NCBI GenBank assembly: GCA_002633005.1
Contig: NMRA01000452.1
Span: 64,001 to 94,766 of the forward strand
Length of the DNA: 30,766 nucleotides
DNA from: Phoronis australis
Taxonomy: Eukaryota > Phoronida > Phoronidae
Direction: 5' to 3'
Shown one piece after another: positions 1 through 9,286 of the stretch. Positions within the stretch are counted from its first letter, which is position 1; each line of letters opens with the position of its first letter. The notes below the pieces were generated by a model that saw nothing but the letters and a program-made list of their open reading frames with translations, was not told the origin of the DNA and did no database searches. The translations under genes were made by a program, and so were the position numbers.

Positions 1-755
1 ATACCTTCTACTTGGTCCAAGTACAAATGTCCTCGCATTATCCAGCAATTTTCGGGTAAAAACCAAATCGTTGTCCTCAAAAATCTGTGGTCATCAGTCT
101 GCTTACTTTTGTTGAAGTTTTTTTTTGTTGATTACAAATAGAGGTGTGTTGGAAAATATTCAAGACTTTGTGAAAGACCCCTAGAATCTTGTCTATGTTC
201 AATTCCAAACAATTCAAAACGGCTCAAAGGTGGTGAAAGTCAAGGATTCAACAGCTTTGAAGAATTTTTGATGCCATGCGAAGTTTTAGAACCTTTTGAG
301 TGTGTTAGAATGCCTGCAGGTTCAGAGATAACTTTCTTGTTAGCATTTTAGAAGTCATTTTGACGAAGTGTTGTTTGCAAAACTGCTTTGGTTGTTTCCT
401 TAAAATGTCAGTAAATGTAGCTGGTCATGTTGTTTTTGACTCTCTCTTGCATTAGGGACAGGCTCTCAGAAACATTTTGGGGTTCATTATCAGCTCAAGC
501 AATCTATGATAATAATGACCTTCACCTTTATTTATTTAGATTATAGTGTGGTCAGTTGTTTCCAAAGGTGTGCAATGAAGTTTTCAGTTCCTTGTTAAAT
601 ATACAACCCCTTAATTTTGAAAAACATATTTTTCTTGACGTTTCATCTTCTGTAGAACCTGTTATGCACTCAAGGATTTAAGGTGCTGTCTTTTTGTACA
701 ATGTCTCTGTATGACCTTTGCAACATAAATAAAGCCAATTTCATGTACAACTGTG
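1..755 (+). other. Probable 3' UTR of an upstream gene
   Basis: No reading frame of note is visible here on either strand. The stretch is AT-rich and ends with a well-formed vertebrate-style polyadenylation arrangement: AATAAA at 728-733, then a T/G-rich tract around 750-758 (TGTGTCC). I infer that it is the 3' untranslated tail of a + strand gene whose coding part lies left of the window. It could equally be intergenic DNA with a chance AATAAA. RNA-seq coverage dropping near position 750 would settle it. Confidence 0.4.
728..733 (+). terminator. Candidate poly(A) signal AATAAA
   Basis: An exact AATAAA is followed 20-25 bases later by a GT-rich stretch, the expected spacing for cleavage near 745-755. 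It would end the presumed upstream gene on the + strand. Confidence 0.45.
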
Positions 756-827
756 TCCTCCTTCATCACTGACTGGTGTTTACAGCGATTGGTCCGATGT
801 TTGACTGATAAGCAGTTCTCGCCGAGC

Positions 828-841
828 GTAGGCATGCCTAC
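828..841. promoter_or_regulatory. 14-bp perfect palindrome resembling a p53-family half-site
   Basis: GTAGGCATGCCTAC is self-complementary, and its central ten bases fit RRRCWWGYYY. A second adjacent decamer, needed for a full p53/p63/p73 site, was not found. An inverted CCAAT (ATTGG, 789-793) lies about 35 bases upstream. Both sit 180-230 bases left of the heat-shock elements and could belong to the same promoter. This is motif evidence only. Confidence 0.2.
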
Positions 842-1020
842 TCAAGGAAAACGTCTTGCGTAATGTCTGCTTTAATGCACTAGTCAGTGGCTACAAAGCC
901 TTAGCTTTTGATGAACCATTCTCTATATAGCTGACTTTTGTGACTTTGTAACTCACTCTGGCATGTTTGTGTCTGGGTGATAATAGTTTGTTATAATGTT
1001 CTGTAACTTTATCAAGTGTA

Positions 1021-1043
1021 GAACATTCGAGAACTTTCCGGAA
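1021..1043 (+). promoter_or_regulatory. Five-unit heat-shock element (distal)
   Basis: Five alternating inverted pentamer cores (GAA, TTC, GAA, TTC, GAA) occur with exact 2-base spacers at 1021, 1026, 1031, 1036 and 1041, with no mismatch. This is the canonical binding array for trimeric heat-shock factor 1; three units suffice and five is a strong site. It lies about 100 bp upstream of a TATA box, the spacing seen in hsp70-type promoters. This element is outside the duplicated segment, so it exists only at this locus in the window. Confidence 0.8.
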
Positions 1044-1103
1044 TCTACTCTATCATTCTACAGATATATGCTAATGTTCCACATTGTGATGGTATACTAG
1101 AGC

Positions 1104-1118
1104 CTTCTAGAATGTTCT
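1104..1118 (+). promoter_or_regulatory. Three-unit heat-shock element (proximal)
   Basis: TTCtaGAAtgTTC at 1105-1117 is a perfect nTTCnnGAAnnTTCn site, the minimal high-affinity HSF trimer site. It lies 24 bases upstream of the TATA box and is retained unchanged in the second copy at 28829-28843. Confidence 0.75.
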
Positions 1119-1141
1119 CAGGTATTCTGTTGTAAACAGAT

Positions 1142-1148
1142 TATATAA
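1142..1148 (+). promoter_or_regulatory. TATA box of the heat-shock-type promoter
   Basis: TATATAA sits within the 12-bp palindrome GATTATATAATC (1139-1150). Transcription would start near 1168-1175 on the + strand. Because the box is palindromic, the direction is set by the heat-shock elements lying on its left. The only poly(A) signal soon after is AATAAA at 1298-1303, so the transcript could be very short, or could run on antisense to the annexin 3' UTR. No gene product was recognised downstream. Confidence 0.6.
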
Positions 1149-2148
1149 TCATTGGCCTTACATGACTAAATCGAGTCATTCGCCATCTCTTGCTGATGCT
1201 TTTGGATCTTGGTTGTTGGTGATTTTCTTTTTGATGTGGAATAGCCTGACCTCCTGCCTATGACTGTTAGTCACATATTGCAACCTTGAATTCTGTAAAT
1301 AAATGTTAATAACAGCAATGTTGTCACACTGTCGTTTGCCAGTTGTCTGACCTTCAAATCTCCGGAAACCATGGGTGCGCATTCCAGAATCGAGATCTAT
1401 TTGGAAATTCGATAGTCGAGTTAGAAGGGCAGGGACGCGATGATGCTAGAAAAAGATATGAATGAGATTGGGCTAAAACGAGACACGGACCCGATAGTGC
1501 TAGAAGGAGTCGCGGACGCGATAAGACCTTGTTGTTTGCGGCATGGTTCCAGGCGGTTGCTGTCAAAACTTAGGCGCTTCTGTAGTGCAGTTGGAAACGA
1601 AACCACACGATCTATAAAAAACCTCATTAAATGTCTTAAGTTAGGAACAAAAATCTGTTGCATGTACTTTGAATAATCGGGTGTACTAGTAAACAAAAAC
1701 ACAAAATGCCAGCTCACCATTTCAAGGCTGTTTGACTTTCTCTGGCAAGCTGTCTTAAAAATCTTGGCATTTTGATCAAGTGCAAAGCAGCTTTTTCCAT
1801 TCGCAAACTAGAACATTTAAAATTCTCCGCCCTCATCTTTTTCATGCATCTTCCTTGAATGTATTATAAAATACAAGCATTTTTGTTTTGTGCTCGTGAT
1901 TGAAATGAACTTTGGAAATTGATGCGCGTTAGTCGAACAACCGCGATGAGAAGACTGACTGAGGTTTTATGCGTGCAACTTACCAACTGCCACTGCCTTC
2001 GTCCTTAGCAAGTTCTTCATTTGGCGCGTTTCATTCGTTGATGGAACAAGTGTAAAAATTTTGATATCTTTTCATTTTGCTGTCTGCTCTGGTGATCATT
2101 GGAACTCGCACACGCAACTTCACGGAAAATTAAGTGTACTCTCATCAT

Positions 2149-2154
2149 TTTATT
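2149..2154 (-). terminator. Candidate poly(A) signal of the annexin gene
   Basis: TTTATT on the + strand reads AATAAA on the minus strand, about 215 bases after the annexin stop codon. It is the first canonical signal I see downstream of the gene. It is also present in copy 2 of the long repeat. Confidence 0.4.
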
Positions 2155-2369
2155 TGCACTCTGTTTCAGCTCTTAAGTATTGTACACTGTGTGCTTGGGT
2201 GGAGGTTTTAGTTAAAATAATTTTGAAGATCGTGTTCATGTTCGAGTATATGCAATACACACTTCTTACATGTGTGTTAATGGTAGCGCGAATAGTCCAC
2301 AGGAGATAAAATATCGAGTTTTGTGTTAATCCGTTTTCGAAACTTTTGGCCCATTCTACTGCCTGTCCA

Positions 2370-3428
2370 TTATTCATTAATCCCGCAAATGTTGTGAAGA
2401 GAGAACATGCAGGGCGTCATAGAAATGATGGACTCCTGAGGCGCAACTTGGTGATGGTTGTCGATTAGGCGACAGACGAATTTCCTGTAGTCGCCTGTCG
2501 TCACCTTGTCAATTTTGTCAACTAGGCGTTCTCCGTACTTAGCTTCGTAGGCTCGCATGATTGGTACCAAGTCGATTTCACAGTGCTCTAGAACAGCCCG
2601 AACCAGAGCTCTGTCGTCTGTCGCGAACCCTGTAATTGCCTCGTGAAACTTGTCAGCGTAAAGGTCGTACGGGTCCATGACGAATCGTGCAATGGTTGCG
2701 TAAGCACACATGACGTCACCTTGAGTATGGGATTGAATGGCGTCCAAAATGGAGTCTCCCTCATACTTCTGGTAAATCGAAAAGACACGACGAAGATGGC
2801 TAAAGCTGCGCTTAAGGAAAATAAACATGAGACTGCCTCCTTTGTCGTTCCATTCGTTGTCGCGAAGTCTTCTTAGTATCTTCACGTCCGATTGCACAGT
2901 TTTTTCATCGATTTCAGGTGTTTCTTCTCGTCCACCTCGTATTTGATTCTCGAGCAGTTGTTTGAGAGTACCGTGACACTTTGCCCCTATGTCGTGTTCC
3001 AACGTTGTGCCGTGGTGTTCTTCAAGGTATTTTTCTTTCATCTCATTGATTTCAGCGTTAGTAGCGCAACAGAGAATGGAGATCAAAGACTTTTTATCCA
3101 AGAAATGACCGTGCATAGTCTTCCTCAAGTGCAGAGCCTTTAAGTTGGCGAGAGGTCGAATTCTTTTCAAAACTGCTGTTCTGAATTTGCTATGCAGCGC
3201 AGCAGTCAATACTTCGTCGAGCGATTTAGCGCATAGTACTTTAAATGTAGATTTTATTTCTTGGATTTGTTCACTGGAATGTTCCACCAAGACATTAATG
3301 ATTGCGTCTTCATCGACGTTGTTTTCTTTACACGCGTTGTAAAGTATGTGTGCGGTGCTTTCAGCATTGAACTTGTCCGGTGTCACGATCTGGACTGTTC
3401 CCTGGTACACCGACGGTTCGGCAGCCAT
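2370..3428 (-). CDS. Annexin, four-repeat, single exon, degenerate Ca2+ sites
   Basis: The 352-residue protein has the whole annexin core: repeat 1 at about 20-90, repeat 2 at 95-163, repeat 3 at 178-252 and repeat 4 at 255-325. It closes on the family signature GDYRK (312-316), then a 28-residue tail. Annexins bind acidic phospholipid membranes, normally through Ca2+ held by GxGT loops. Here the loops read NNVDE (36-40), HGHFLD (106-111), RDNEWND (189-195) and TGFATDD (266-272). None is canonical, so Ca2+-dependent membrane binding is probably weak or lost. The start ATG has A at -3 and G at +4. The frame is uninterrupted, whereas metazoan annexin genes usually have many introns, so a retrocopy or intron loss is likely. 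The codons from Phe317 onward lie inside the long repeat R1. The subfamily cannot be assigned. Confidence 0.93.
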   Translation of the reverse strand: MAAEPSVYQGTVQIVTPDKFNAESTAHILYNACKENNVDEDAIINVLVEHSSEQIQEIKSTFKVLCAKSLDEVLTAALHSKFRTAVLKRIRPLANLKALHLRKTMHGHFLDKKSLISILCCATNAEINEMKEKYLEEHHGTTLEHDIGAKCHGTLKQLLENQIRGGREETPEIDEKTVQSDVKILRRLRDNEWNDKGGSLMFIFLKRSFSHLRRVFSIYQKYEGDSILDAIQSHTQGDVMCAYATIARFVMDPYDLYADKFHEAITGFATDDRALVRAVLEHCEIDLVPIMRAYEAKYGERLVDKIDKVTTGDYRKFVCRLIDNHHQVAPQESIISMTPCMFSLHNICGINE

Positions 3429-4434
3429 GATGGTTTCATAGGCTTACTGGGTACGAAGGCTTCTTGACGAATGTAGTGTTCGGTCAAATTTGTGTATCGT
3501 GGAAATTTTAATCCTCGGTCTTTGTCATTCGTCGTCGTACGATTGTGACTCAACTTTGATGACATTGATCGATTAAAGGGATGTTTTCCAGTACATTCAT
3601 AACATAAACGCAAAGTTTGGCCAACACGCTATGATAGAAAATTGTGAAAACGTCCCCTGAGGTCATCGCCGAATAAAAATGTCATCAACTTTGAAAGCGT
3701 TGGCTAAGCATTTTAAGATCGCACTGCAAATGCTCAATTTATTTTGGTGGCAGAAACCTGTTGCTGACGTAGGTCAAGGAAATGTTTGGGACCAGTAACA
3801 TTTTATCCGCATATTTCAAAATGCAATCGTTAAATGCCACAATTCTCCATTTTTGTTTAATGTGTGGAACATCAAATTCACATGACCATTGGTATGAACA
3901 GTGTCTAGTCTATTACTCGGCTTGTAGTCCACACCTCGCCCCCACGTTACTGCTAATTCCAATTTTATTTTCGGTAGTAGTTGTAAAAATGTTCTACATT
4001 TTTTTAGCGAATGTTCATATTACAGCGTTGGTGCTGACAGCGAAATCAAATTTCGTGGCAAGTAAAACGTCAGGATTCAGTTTTGATCCGTTCAACGCCA
4101 GATGTTTAATTTTTGAACTCTAGATTATATTTGACATTTTTCTCTGTACTTTCAAATGGACTCAAAACGTGTTTATTACTCTGTACCGCCGGTTTGCCTA
4201 GATGACTGCATAACTCCAGCTTGTACTTGATGTTTCCAGTATCTCAACTCTTTATTTCGAGTCTTTACACTAAATCACATGTTTGTGTGTGTGCATTAAG
4301 CCGTCATTGCTGCCCGGCGTCCGTTGCAGTACCTCTAAAACCCCCGAGTGCATGAGTATTCTTCAAATTTTGTAGATACGTTCCTATCATGAATGAATTT
4401 CCTGAGGGATCCGTTTACTGATGGGCCTCCAAGT
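3429..4434. other. Annexin upstream region, no gene recognised
   Basis: This should hold the annexin promoter (minus strand). No convincing TATA box was found close to the start codon. A 113-codon open frame on the + strand (3782-4123) is hydrophobic, shows no family resemblance and has no supporting signals, so I do not call it a gene. Confidence 0.4.
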
Positions 4435-4600
4435 AAATTTCACTTTTGCTTGCGTATCTTTGTTGTTCGAATTTTCTTGAAATTTTGCAAACAGGTATCT
4501 TTTATGGAGACGACGCACGCCGCCTTCTCGTTTTCGGATGGATTCGATTATGTATTCTGCGTCACCTGGTGGCCGGCTGTACTGTTTCGGTGTTCGCCTC
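4435..4600 (+). repeat. Single diverged unit of the ~150-bp dispersed repeat (R3)
   Basis: The order of short blocks matches the array at the right edge of the window: a 'gtatctttg' block, then 'cttgaaattttg', then CGTTTTCGGATGGATTCGA (4528-4546, identical to 30513-30531), then a GTGGCC block. Similarity is patchy but collinear over about 150 bases. Confidence 0.5.
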
Positions 4601-4632
4601 TCTAAGTGGAAAACTGCACTAAATTATAATTT

Positions 4633-4646
4633 TACACACACACATA

Positions 4647-4696
<50 letters not shown>
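4633..4696. repeat. CA microsatellite
   Basis: A run of (CA)n with two TACA interruptions covers about 64 bp. It directly adjoins the left edge of a tandem duplication whose second unit is also preceded by a short CACACA tract, which suggests the microsatellite took part in the duplication. Confidence 0.95.
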
Positions 4697-4697
<1 letters not shown>

Positions 4698-5018
4698 TAA
4701 TTTGATCTTTGGTTCCGTTCAATATAATTACATTCTTCAATAAAAATTCATAATACAGTGACATTTACGAAAAATGCGATGTACTCAAAGTATCTATCCG
4801 AAATTTGCAGATAAGGGTTTTCCGATCTATCACTTAGCTTAGAAATGTACTGTGGATAGCTCATCACAATGGTTGCAGTGTAGGACTTCCCATAAAAGTT
4901 TAGAAATGAACTCTTTTCCTCAGAAAGTAAAAGTTAGTGGTCCTGATACATAAAGTATTATTTCGTCCACATTATAACGTTGTTTTGATTCTCGTGTCAG
5001 TGACCACTTTTGGTCTCC
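4698..5018. repeat. Tandem duplication, unit 1
   Basis: About 320 bp, repeated almost exactly at 5027-5318; I count only about three or four substitutions over the shared ~290 bp. Unit 1 retains about 26 bp (around 4729-4754) that unit 2 lacks. Relatives of its first ~130 bp lie at 8605-8725 and 19030-19155, both of which retain that segment. Unit 1 is therefore the ancestral form. Confidence 0.9.
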
Positions 5019-5026
5019 NCACACAA

Positions 5027-5318
5027 TAATTTGATCTTTGGTTCCGTTTAATATACAGTGACATTTACGAAAAATGCGATGTACTCAAAGTATCTATCCG
5101 AAATTTGCAGATAAGGGTTTTCCGATCTATCACTTAGCTTAGAAATGTACTGTGGATAGCTCGTCACAATGGTTGCAGTGTAGGACTTCCCATAAAAGTT
5201 TAGAAATGAACTCTTTTCCTCAGAAAGTAAAAGTTAGTGGTCCTGATACATAAAGTATTATTTCGTGCACATTATCACGTTGTTTTGATTCTCGTGTCAG
5301 TGACCACTTTTGGTCTCC
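5027..5318. repeat. Tandem duplication, unit 2 (internally deleted)
   Basis: This is a near-identical copy of 4698-5018 lacking about 26 bp, with a short ATA repeat at the deletion point (microhomology). An ambiguous base at 5019 sits at the junction between the units, so part of this structure could be an assembly effect. Confidence 0.88.
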
Positions 5319-5985
5319 CACTTGTTGAAATATTTGCATCATAGTTGTATAGCTTTGTGTTTAAACTAAGAAGTTATCTCCCATGTGAAGTTGTCTCCCA
5401 TGGTTGTGCTATTTATACGTTTTACCCACAATGCTTTTCACTAGGCGTTCCTGCGTCCGCCAGCCATCTTTGTTATAATGTTTTTGTTCTTATTTTGAAC
5501 AATAAACTTTCGTCAAAGAAAGTGGTTTTCTCGCTCGAAAGTTCAACACCACTATCGTCATTTCTTTGTCTCGTCGAAACACTCTGCCATCGTCCATAAG
5601 TATTTTTCATTCAGTTTCTCTATAACCCTCCCTCCCTCAATCCACTTTATTATTAATTATTATTAATTATTCTCAATTTTCTCATCTCCATGTCATGGTG
5701 TTGTTTTGGCATATTGATATACACCCTGGTAGTTCAACATATTATAGAACTTCGTATCTATCAAAAACCCAACATATTTCTTGCCTTTTGTAATTCTTAA
5801 TACCTGTAGTAGTTCACTGCAGATTGTCAACTACCTTTACAGCTCAACATGTTGTATAACCTTTGAATTTATCTATGTCGGTAGTAGTTTAGTTTGTCAC
5901 ATATGTCGTTCTATGTCATCCTAATGTGTTGTTTCACTGTAAACCAGCTTCGGTATCACTTCGCAGTTAGCGCATATAAAATGTA
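5319..5985. other. No gene seen; weak ~108-bp repetition
   Basis: The DNA is AT-rich with TTATTATTAAT tracts near 5650. Around 5730-5930 the blocks 'tagttcaacatattatagaac' and 'cagctcaacatgttgtataac' recur about 108 bases apart, a diverged tandem repeat. No coding signal was recognised. Confidence 0.3.
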
Positions 5986-5989
5986 TTTA

Positions 5990-6760
5990 CCGTAAACACG
6001 AGACTTTGGAACACTTTTTTACGATTAAAGAAAGTGTACTCTGGAAAATAACAATATTCATAAAATAGACGATGTTATTTTGAGCAGCTGTTGCATTGCT
6101 GTGACGGTGAGCATTAAAGAACAAAAAGCGGCCCAACGGGATTGAGAAGCGAAACCTCGGGATAAAAAGTGGAACATCTGGGTTAAGCCAAAATGTGAGA
6201 GTGAAATGATTAATGCAACACACAGACGGCGCTTTTCGTAGAATGGGAGATGTAACACCTAAAATGCCCGACAGCGTTTTTTGTTGTATTTTCATAACTG
6301 AATTGTAAATTGCAGGTGTCATAAAACACGCGAAATGCCCCGTTTTTGTTTCGAGCGGGAAAATATGATTATTTTGCATGGGAAATTAAGATAGTGCACA
6401 ATAATATCTCAATTTGACCGTGAGATAAGAAGTGGGATATTAGGTGGCGGGACGGCGGAAAAAAACACAAAAGTTGGACAGTCCGTCTAGATCGGGGCAA
6501 TTGGCAAATACACTGTACGCTGTCAGCAACATGAAGTACTAGATTGGGTTCATTTTTTAAATTTATTTCACGGGTATAGGTAAATACTACTTCTCGGGAA
6601 TCGAATTAACAAAGAAGCGGCATCTGGGCGACAGGTATTAATTATGAATTATTATAGAAAAAATTAAAAACTGTAATACTAATAATACGCACACTTAGCG
6701 AAGCACTTGAGAGTAACTTCTCGAAAATTACGTAAACATATCTTTTTTTTAAGGCGAAAA
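5990..6760. repeat. Diverged partial copy of the GPCR-unit flank
   Basis: Collinear blocks match 8860-9520 in the first GPCR unit: the 'atgatgttattttga' block, the 'gggacatccgg/ggaacatctgg' block, the 'gtggcgggatggcgg' block, 'ggtaaatactac' and 'cgaaagttacgtaaacac'. Together with 4698-5318 this indicates an older, third partial copy of the repeated unit. No receptor gene follows it. Confidence 0.6.
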
Positions 6761-7186
6761 CTTTTCAATTGGGCTAAACGTCTTTCCGTAAAATACTGTA
6801 ACATGATTTTAACACCCAAAAATGTCTTGTTTGAAAAACTCCTTGAATGTAGTAGAAAGTGGTTCTACGACTGCAGCTGAAAGATATCAGAGGCCAAACT
6901 ACTCAGTCCCGGCATCCACCAAGGGCCACAGGTCGGCGACTATGAAGAATAACCAGACTAGTGTAACTGTCGGAATTGTTGACTAATATTTCGAGAACTT
7001 GCTAATTGTATGGAACCGTAGTTCAATAGTCTCGCTTGATGAGCAATTATAACAAACTGAAAATGAAGCAATAAAATCAGGCTTAATATGGTAACTATAA
7101 CTCCCGAACAAAACTCAGTCGAGCAGGTAGCCGGAAATTCTCTGTGCAAACTCTCGCGGCTAGTCTCGGGATCGCAAGCTCAGATA
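6761..7186. other. No feature recognised
   Basis: About 425 bases without convincing open frames, repeats or motifs. A 63-codon minus-strand frame (6958-7149) has no family resemblance. Confidence 0.3.
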
Positions 7187-7364
7187 CGTCGTAAAATGTA
7201 ACAATTTCGTAAAATGTAACAGTTGTTACATTTTACGTCATTGTTTAATTTTACGTTGCAAAGCCTCTCCTAAAATGTAACAAGTTGTAACATTTTACGT
7301 AATTGCTACATTTTACGTCAAATGGTATTGCAAAAAATGTACCATTGTTACATTTTACGACACC
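7187..7364. repeat. Palindromic array of the 12-mer GTAAAATGTAAC
   Basis: At least eight exact or near-exact copies of GTAAAATGTAAC or its complement GTTACATTTTAC lie within 178 bp, in both orientations (for example near 7191, 7209, 7225, 7270, 7287, 7304 and 7347). Adjacent copies are mostly inverted, so the region can form several alternative hairpins. No coding function was seen. Confidence 0.85.
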
Positions 7365-7604
7365 TACGTCATATCACAAAGTAAATGACCGAAATTACGA
7401 AGTGGTATATGACACGGTCAGGGGTACTCGAGTCTTTTTGGACCAGGGGTGGCGCCCGAAAATTTGGATACCTACTTATTAAGAGAGCGGACTCGGACAA
7501 AAAGTGACCTATTTAAAAAGTAATTTTGTAAAAGTTCACATTTTCGCACAGTAGTGTTCAGAAATTCAGAAAAAGGCACCCTTTTTAGATAGAATTATTA
7601 TTAT

Positions 7605-7655
7605 CGTTGTTGGTATTGTTGTTGTTGTTGTTGTTAGTGTTAGTGTTATTATTGA
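7605..7655. repeat. GTT-rich microsatellite
   Basis: A run of GTT triplets degrades into GTTAGT/ATT units. It lies just downstream (minus-strand sense) of the candidate terminal exon and its poly(A) signal. Confidence 0.85.
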
Positions 7656-7656
7656 A

Positions 7657-7662
7657 TTTATT
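7657..7662 (-). terminator. Candidate poly(A) signal for the minus-strand exon
   Basis: TTTATT on the + strand is AATAAA on the minus strand, about 85 bases after the stop codon of the open frame at 7746-7951. The spacing is right for a short 3' UTR. Confidence 0.25.
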
Positions 7663-7745
7663 TAACGAGGACACAGTGCAATATACACAATACATGCTTA
7701 GTAAAGTGCTAATACGTCATGGTCCTCAAAGATTTTTAAATCATC

Positions 7746-7951
7746 TCATTCATGATTCAATGCTTTCGCCGGCCTTCCTATAATGCACAGTTGGTGCTTT
7801 TCAAGAAGAATTTTAAAGAGGTTCCTACATTCAACCTTAACGTTATTGGGAGAAACGTCTTGACAGTTGTGGATGAAGAGTAAGCCTACTTTTTTGGAAA
7901 CGAGGATGTCGAGATTTGACATCTTGTTTAGACGTACCTCAACTTCAAAAA
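7746..7951 (-). CDS. Candidate 3'-terminal coding exon, unknown protein
   Basis: Read on the minus strand from a possible splice acceptor (AG at 7952-7953), this gives about 67 open codons ending in TGA at 7746. The peptide is mixed in character (it includes LDILVSKKVGLLFIHNC and VECRNLFKILLEKH) and is not low-complexity. AATAAA follows about 85 bases after the stop. Upstream in frame there is a stop beyond the acceptor, as expected of an intron. I do not recognise the family and found no upstream exon. An open stretch of this length can arise by chance, so this is only a candidate. Confidence 0.25.
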
Positions 7952-7956
7952 CTGAT

Positions 7957-8369
7957 TTTTTTCTGAACTATCGGCAAACACGGTATTTTGTGATATAACT
8001 AATGGGACGAAAACGCGTCATTTTTCTATCAAACTGGCCTCCGAAATTGAATTCTCCATTAAAATTTTTGCTGCAGTCGTTTTTACCCGCAGAAATTCTT
8101 TCATATTTTACGGCGTATCAGAAGCTCTAATACTGGGTCACGTGTGCAGCTGGCATTTGGCTAGAGCTGTATGTTTCAGTCAAAGTAGGTTCGAGTGGTG
8201 AGGCCAGATCCAAACATAATTGTACCTGAAGCAAGAGATGATCGTGAATGATTATACCTGAAGCAAAATAATAAATAATTGCCATTTTGTATACCTGGCA
8301 GGTTTAAAAGATATTTTTAATTCTAAAAACCAAAATACGGAAAAGAACAGAGTGTTACAATTAAACCCT
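7957..8369. other. No feature recognised
   Basis: No convincing open frame or repeat was seen. If the exon to the left is real, this would be its intron or upstream sequence. Confidence 0.25.
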
Positions 8370-9286
8370 TCGTGTACTAATCGAGTTTAATGTCAATTGA
8401 GGGTGTAATGGTAACATAAAAAGGAAGTTAATCCTACATTTATATAAATGATTAATTAAATCGTCAGGGACATAGTTTCACTGACCAAAAGTCTACTACC
8501 GGATAGAGACAAATATTTAAAAAATGGATCTATCACAGTTGCTGTGATGAATATAGTCAGGTACTATCCAAAAATTATAATCTTTACGCGTTAATTGAAC
8601 CGTTGGTGCCCTTTGGTATATTTACATTCTTCAGTAAAAATCCAGGATGCACTGACATTTTCAAGAAATGTGATGAATTAATTACTCCAACTAACTCTCC
8701 GAAATTTGCAAATGAGGGTTTTCTGATGGATAAAAATGAGAAAACATCTGTTGTGTAGGTTTGAAAGATACTGTGCAGGGTAGAAAATGAAAAATCAGTG
8801 ATATTGATATATGTAATGTCTGATACCATGAACAAGATCCACTGAAACTAATTTTTACGATAGTTGTGTTCATAAAGAAAATGAACTCTAGAAAATAGCA
8901 ATATGCCTGTTCATAACAAAATGATGATGTTATTTTGAAAACCTTTTGAAAAGTTGCCAACCTTTGAGAATGAAAACTCGGCACAACTGGATTTTAAAGC
9001 GGGACATCCGGATTAAAGCCGAACACCTGGATACATGCAAAGTAATACGCAAGATTGAAATACTCACTGCTACATACACCAAAACGTCCCGACAGCCCTA
9101 GCGCCTGTCGAACGGGAGACGTAGCACGTAAAGCGCCTTCTAGTAAATAATATGTCAATTTTGCCGTGTGTCAAAAAGCGAGTCGTTTTGACGGTGTGGC
9201 GGGATGGCGGTAAAAATGGGACAATCCGCCAATTGGTGTCGGTATCACAAAATAATGGATTGGACTTTTTACAAGGTAAACGTTTA

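Larger units (their letters stand above)
1085..2480 (+). repeat. Long direct repeat R1, copy 1 (other copy 28810-30201)
   Basis: The segment is collinear and about 95% identical (estimated by eye) with 28810-30201. Shared content: a three-unit heat-shock element, TATA box, AATAAA, a stretch with internal ~50-bp repetition (around 1430-1530), the annexin 3' UTR and the last 36 annexin codons. The left end begins TGTGATG in both copies, so the left part could be an LTR (U3 with TATA, then a poly(A) signal). No matching CA end or primer-binding site could be fixed, and the homology runs far past any plausible LTR. Apart from the annexin tail I see no recognisable coding sequence. Small open frames on both strands are preserved in both copies only because the copies are recent. 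Confidence 0.85.

Noticed and set aside
1162-1263. 33-codon frame (starting MTKSSHSPSL, with a hydrophobic centre) just after the heat-shock TATA box, open in both R1 copies; considered as a membrane micropeptide.
   Set aside because: Its ATG lies only about 14-20 bases after the TATA box, probably upstream of the transcription start. The copies are too recent for shared openness to show selection.
1085-1340. Interpretation of the left part of R1 as a complete LTR.
   Set aside because: The TG start, TATA and AATAAA fit, but no CA end, primer-binding site or target duplication could be placed, and the homology between copies continues 1.1 kb further into annexin sequence. Kept only as an alternative.
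1440-1676. 78-codon + strand frame and an overlapping 99-codon minus-strand frame, both present in R1 copies 1 and 2.
   Set aside because: Both strands are open in both copies because the copies are nearly identical. The first part reflects ~50-bp internal repetition. No family features.
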